Assembly (NCBI RefSeq): GCF_007846095.1
Contig: NZ_VOEI01000001.1
Location: 496,001 to 560,000 of the forward strand
Direction of reading: 5' to 3'
DNA length: 64,000 nt
DNA from: Mucilaginibacter achroorhodeus
Lineage (GTDB): Bacteria > Bacteroidota > Bacteroidia > Sphingobacteriales > Sphingobacteriaceae
The notes beneath the pieces are model-generated. The model saw only the letters and a program-made list of their open reading frames with translations, had not been told where the DNA came from and did not search any database. Both the position numbers and the translations under genes were made by a program. This document shows positions 62,431 through 64,000 of this stretch, piece by piece. Every line of letters begins with the position of its first letter. The first letter of the stretch is position 1.

Positions 62431-62456
62431 GTCATGCTGAACGTAGTGAAGCATCT
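62431..62456. repeat. Fragment of a dispersed intergenic repeat
   Basis: GTCATGCTGAACGTAGTGAA followed by GCATCT resembles one arm of a common bacterial intergenic element; the opposite arm is not intact here. It lies between the VOC gene and the rpsJ terminator. Confidence 0.45.
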
Positions 62457-62515
62457 TTCCAAGATCACGCAATTTGTTAGATTCTTTCCTGTCGCTAAGA
62501 ATGGTAAAGTATTTT

Positions 62516-62558
62516 AATAAAAAAGCCATCAGTCTTATCAACTGATGGCTTTTTTATT
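62516..62558 (-). terminator. Very strong terminator after rpsJ
   Basis: Positions 62516-62533 and 62541-62558 are perfectly complementary over 18 bp (AATAAAAAAGCCATCAGT with its partner), with a 7-base loop and T runs on both strands. It ends the fusA-rpsJ transcript 17 bp after the rpsJ stop and may also terminate the convergent VOC gene. Confidence 0.95.
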
Positions 62559-62575
62559 CAGATCTTCCGGAACTA

Positions 62576-62881
62576 TCACACTTTGATCTCAACTTCAACA
62601 CCGCTTGGCAATTCAAGCTTCATTAAAGCATCTACAGTTTTCGAGTTAGAGCTGTAGATATCCAATAAACGTTTGTAAGAACATAGTTGGAATTGCTCGC
62701 GAGCTTTTTTGTTTACGTGTGGTGAACGCAATACAGTAAAGATTTTCTTTTCGGTTGGTAACGGAAGTGGTCCGCTAACTACAGCGCCTGTTGGCTTTAC
62801 TGTTTTTACGATCTTCTCAGCTGATTTATCAACCAAGTTGTAATCGTACGATTTTAATTTGATCCTGATTCTTTGGCTCAT
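62576..62881 (-). CDS. rpsJ: 30S ribosomal protein S10
   Basis: A 101-residue S10, also known as NusE in antitermination. Markers are [40 protein letters not shown] and [20 protein letters not shown]. Complete. It follows fusA by 111 bp, but rplC does not follow it; a strong terminator does. Confidence 0.98.
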   Translation of the reverse strand: MSQRIRIKLKSYDYNLVDKSAEKIVKTVKPTGAVVSGPLPLPTEKKIFTVLRSPHVNKKAREQFQLCSYKRLLDIYSSNSKTVDALMKLELPSGVEVEIKV

Positions 62882-62945
62882 TTTGTTTGTTTTTGGTAAC
62901 CATCCCTAAGAGCTATTTATTAGGAACGATCGGTTATTTATTAAA

Positions 62946-62980
62946 GTTGATTGGCAACTAATCTTTAATCACCAATCAAC
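62946..62980. repeat. Inverted repeat between fusA and rpsJ
   Basis: GTTGATTGG (62946-62954) and CCAATCAAC (62972-62980) are perfect arms within the 111-bp spacer, next to AATCACCAATCAACCAATCT wording also seen at other ribosomal spacers. Confidence 0.6.
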
Positions 62981-62992
62981 CAATCTCTATAC

Positions 62993-64000
62993 TTATTCTA
63001 CAGAAACTTGTTTGCGGCCTTTTGATTTAGCCACAACCTCGTCTTGTACGTTACGTGGAGCTGGTTCGTAGTGGTCAAACTCCATGGTTGAAGTTGCACG
63101 GCCTGAAGTAATAGTACGTAATTGAGTTACGTAACCAAACATCTCAGAAAGTGGTACCATTGCTTTGATAACCTGTGATCCGTTACGGGTATCCATACCT
63201 TGCAGCTGGCCACGACGACGGTTCATGTCACCGATAACATCACCCATGTTTTCTTCAGGGGTAAGGATCTCGATCTTCATGATAGGCTCTAACAATACCG
63301 GTTTTGCTTTTGGTAAAGCTTCGCGGAATGCTGAACGACCAGCGATCTCAAATGACAATGCATCTGAATCGACCGCGTGGAACGAACCATCGATCAAACG
63401 AACTTTTAAGCTGGTAAGCGGGTAACCTGCCAATACACCATTGTCCATGGCTGATTTAAAGCCTTTTTCAACAGATGGGATAAACTCGCGAGGGATTGAA
63501 CCACCCACAATTTCGTTAACAAATTGTAAGCCTTCTTTCTCGTCATCAGCAGGTGAAATAACAACCTGGATGTCAGCAAATTTACCACGACCACCAGTTT
63601 GTTTCTTGTATGTTTCACGGTGTTGTACAGTACCTGTGATAGCCTCTTTGTAAGCTACTTGCGGAGCACCCTGGTTAACCTCTACCTTAAACTCGCGTTT
63701 AAGACGGTCCATCAGGATATCTAAGTGAAGCTCACCCATACCAGAGATAACTGTTTGACCAGTATCTTCATCAGTTTGTACGCGGAATGTTGGATCCTCT
63801 TCAGCTAATTTACCTAAAGCCATACCCAACTTATCAACATCGGCCTGAGTTTTAGGCTCGATTGCCAAACCGATAACCGGCTCAGGGAACACCATTGACT
63901 CAAGAACCAATTGGTTTTTCTCATCACAAAGAGTATCACCTGTTTTGATATCCTTGAAACCTACTACCGCAGCAATATCACCAGCACCTACGTTAGGGAT
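62993..64000 (-). CDS. fusA: Elongation factor G, partial (C-terminal half)
   Basis: The frame runs open to the window end, so only about 335 C-terminal residues of EF-G, the GTPase that drives ribosomal translocation, are present. The first visible residues ([20 protein letters not shown]) belong to domain II. Domains III-V follow, with [20 protein letters not shown] and [16 protein letters not shown], then [20 protein letters not shown] and a short C-terminal extension ending [11 protein letters not shown]. The N-terminal G domain lies beyond the window. Confidence 0.98.
   Translation of the reverse strand: MPNVGAGDIAAVVGFKDIKTGDTLCDEKNQLVLESMVFPEPVIGLAIEPKTQADVDKLGMALGKLAEEDPTFRVQTDEDTGQTVISGMGELHLDILMDRLKREFKVEVNQGAPQVAYKEAITGTVQHRETYKKQTGGRGKFADIQVVISPADDEKEGLQFVNEIVGGSIPREFIPSVEKGFKSAMDNGVLAGYPLTSLKVRLIDGSFHAVDSDALSFEIAGRSAFREALPKAKPVLLEPIMKIEILTPEENMGDVIGDMNRRRGQLQGMDTRNGSQVIKAMVPLSEMFGYVTQLRTITSGRATSTMEFDHYEPAPRNVQDEVVAKSKGRKQVSVE

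Noticed and set aside
57818..62575. Transposon or prophage insertion
   Set aside because: No integrase, transposase, terminal inverted repeats or target-site duplication could be found at either edge.

Overview
The window comes from a member of the Bacteroidota, most likely family Sphingobacteriaceae (Mucilaginibacter/Pedobacter type). The evidence is a SusC/SusD pair, lipoproteins with Bacteroidota lipoboxes, promoters of the TTG-N19/20-TAnnTTTG type, a fused HemC-HemD, and ribosomal proteins S14 and L36 without zinc-binding cysteines. No genus can be fixed from the sequence alone.

Positions 1-13569 (all minus strand) are a polysaccharide utilisation locus: LacI regulator, SusC, SusD, a PKD-domain surface lipoprotein, a NagX/HGSNAT-like membrane acyltransferase, a DUF4832/DUF4874 lipoprotein, a GH31 alpha-glycosidase, an N-acetylhexosamine 1-kinase-like kinase, a CBM9-like protein and a FucP-type sugar transporter cut by the window start. 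The kinase, NagX-like protein and FucP-type importer together point to an amino-sugar-containing glycan. Upstream of susC are three near-identical LacI-type palindromes spaced about two helical turns apart.

Positions 13600-25240 are mixed: a small XRE regulator, a pentameric ligand-gated ion channel homologue, a DUF1684 protein, an Ig-like lipoprotein, a GH2 beta-mannosidase/glucosaminidase-like enzyme, a TetR regulator, tRNA-Asn, a PfkB sugar kinase, an orphan ABC ATPase and an ECF sigma / membrane anti-sigma candidate / outer-membrane barrel module.

Positions 24582-34083 (minus) are a heme biosynthesis cluster transcribed in the order hemA, hemCD fusion, hemB, hemL, histidine kinase, response regulator, TPR protein, hemE, hemJ. 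It takes glutamyl-tRNA to uroporphyrinogen III and coproporphyrinogen III, and includes a protoporphyrinogen oxidase, with a two-component system embedded in it.

Positions 34250-42325 carry metabolic genes: DoxX-like, GNAT-nitrilase fusion, alpha/beta hydrolase, MBL-fold hydrolase, thioredoxin, DUF1624 acyltransferase-like, PAP2 phosphatase and a PoxB-type pyruvate oxidase.

Positions 42474-57817 and 62576-64000 (minus) are the str/S10/spc/alpha ribosomal protein clusters. The usual rpsJ-rplC junction is broken: about 4.8 kb lies between them, containing an A+T-rich PD-(D/E)XK nuclease-like gene, a yeast-type prephenate dehydrogenase, a membrane protein, a standalone EVE/PUA-like protein and a VOC protein. 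rpsJ has acquired, or always had, a very strong terminator, and rplC has a canonical promoter of its own, so the two halves look transcriptionally independent. This island is the most unusual part of the window. The nuclease-like gene and the EVE/PUA-like reader are candidates for defence genes, but no complete defence system can be demonstrated.
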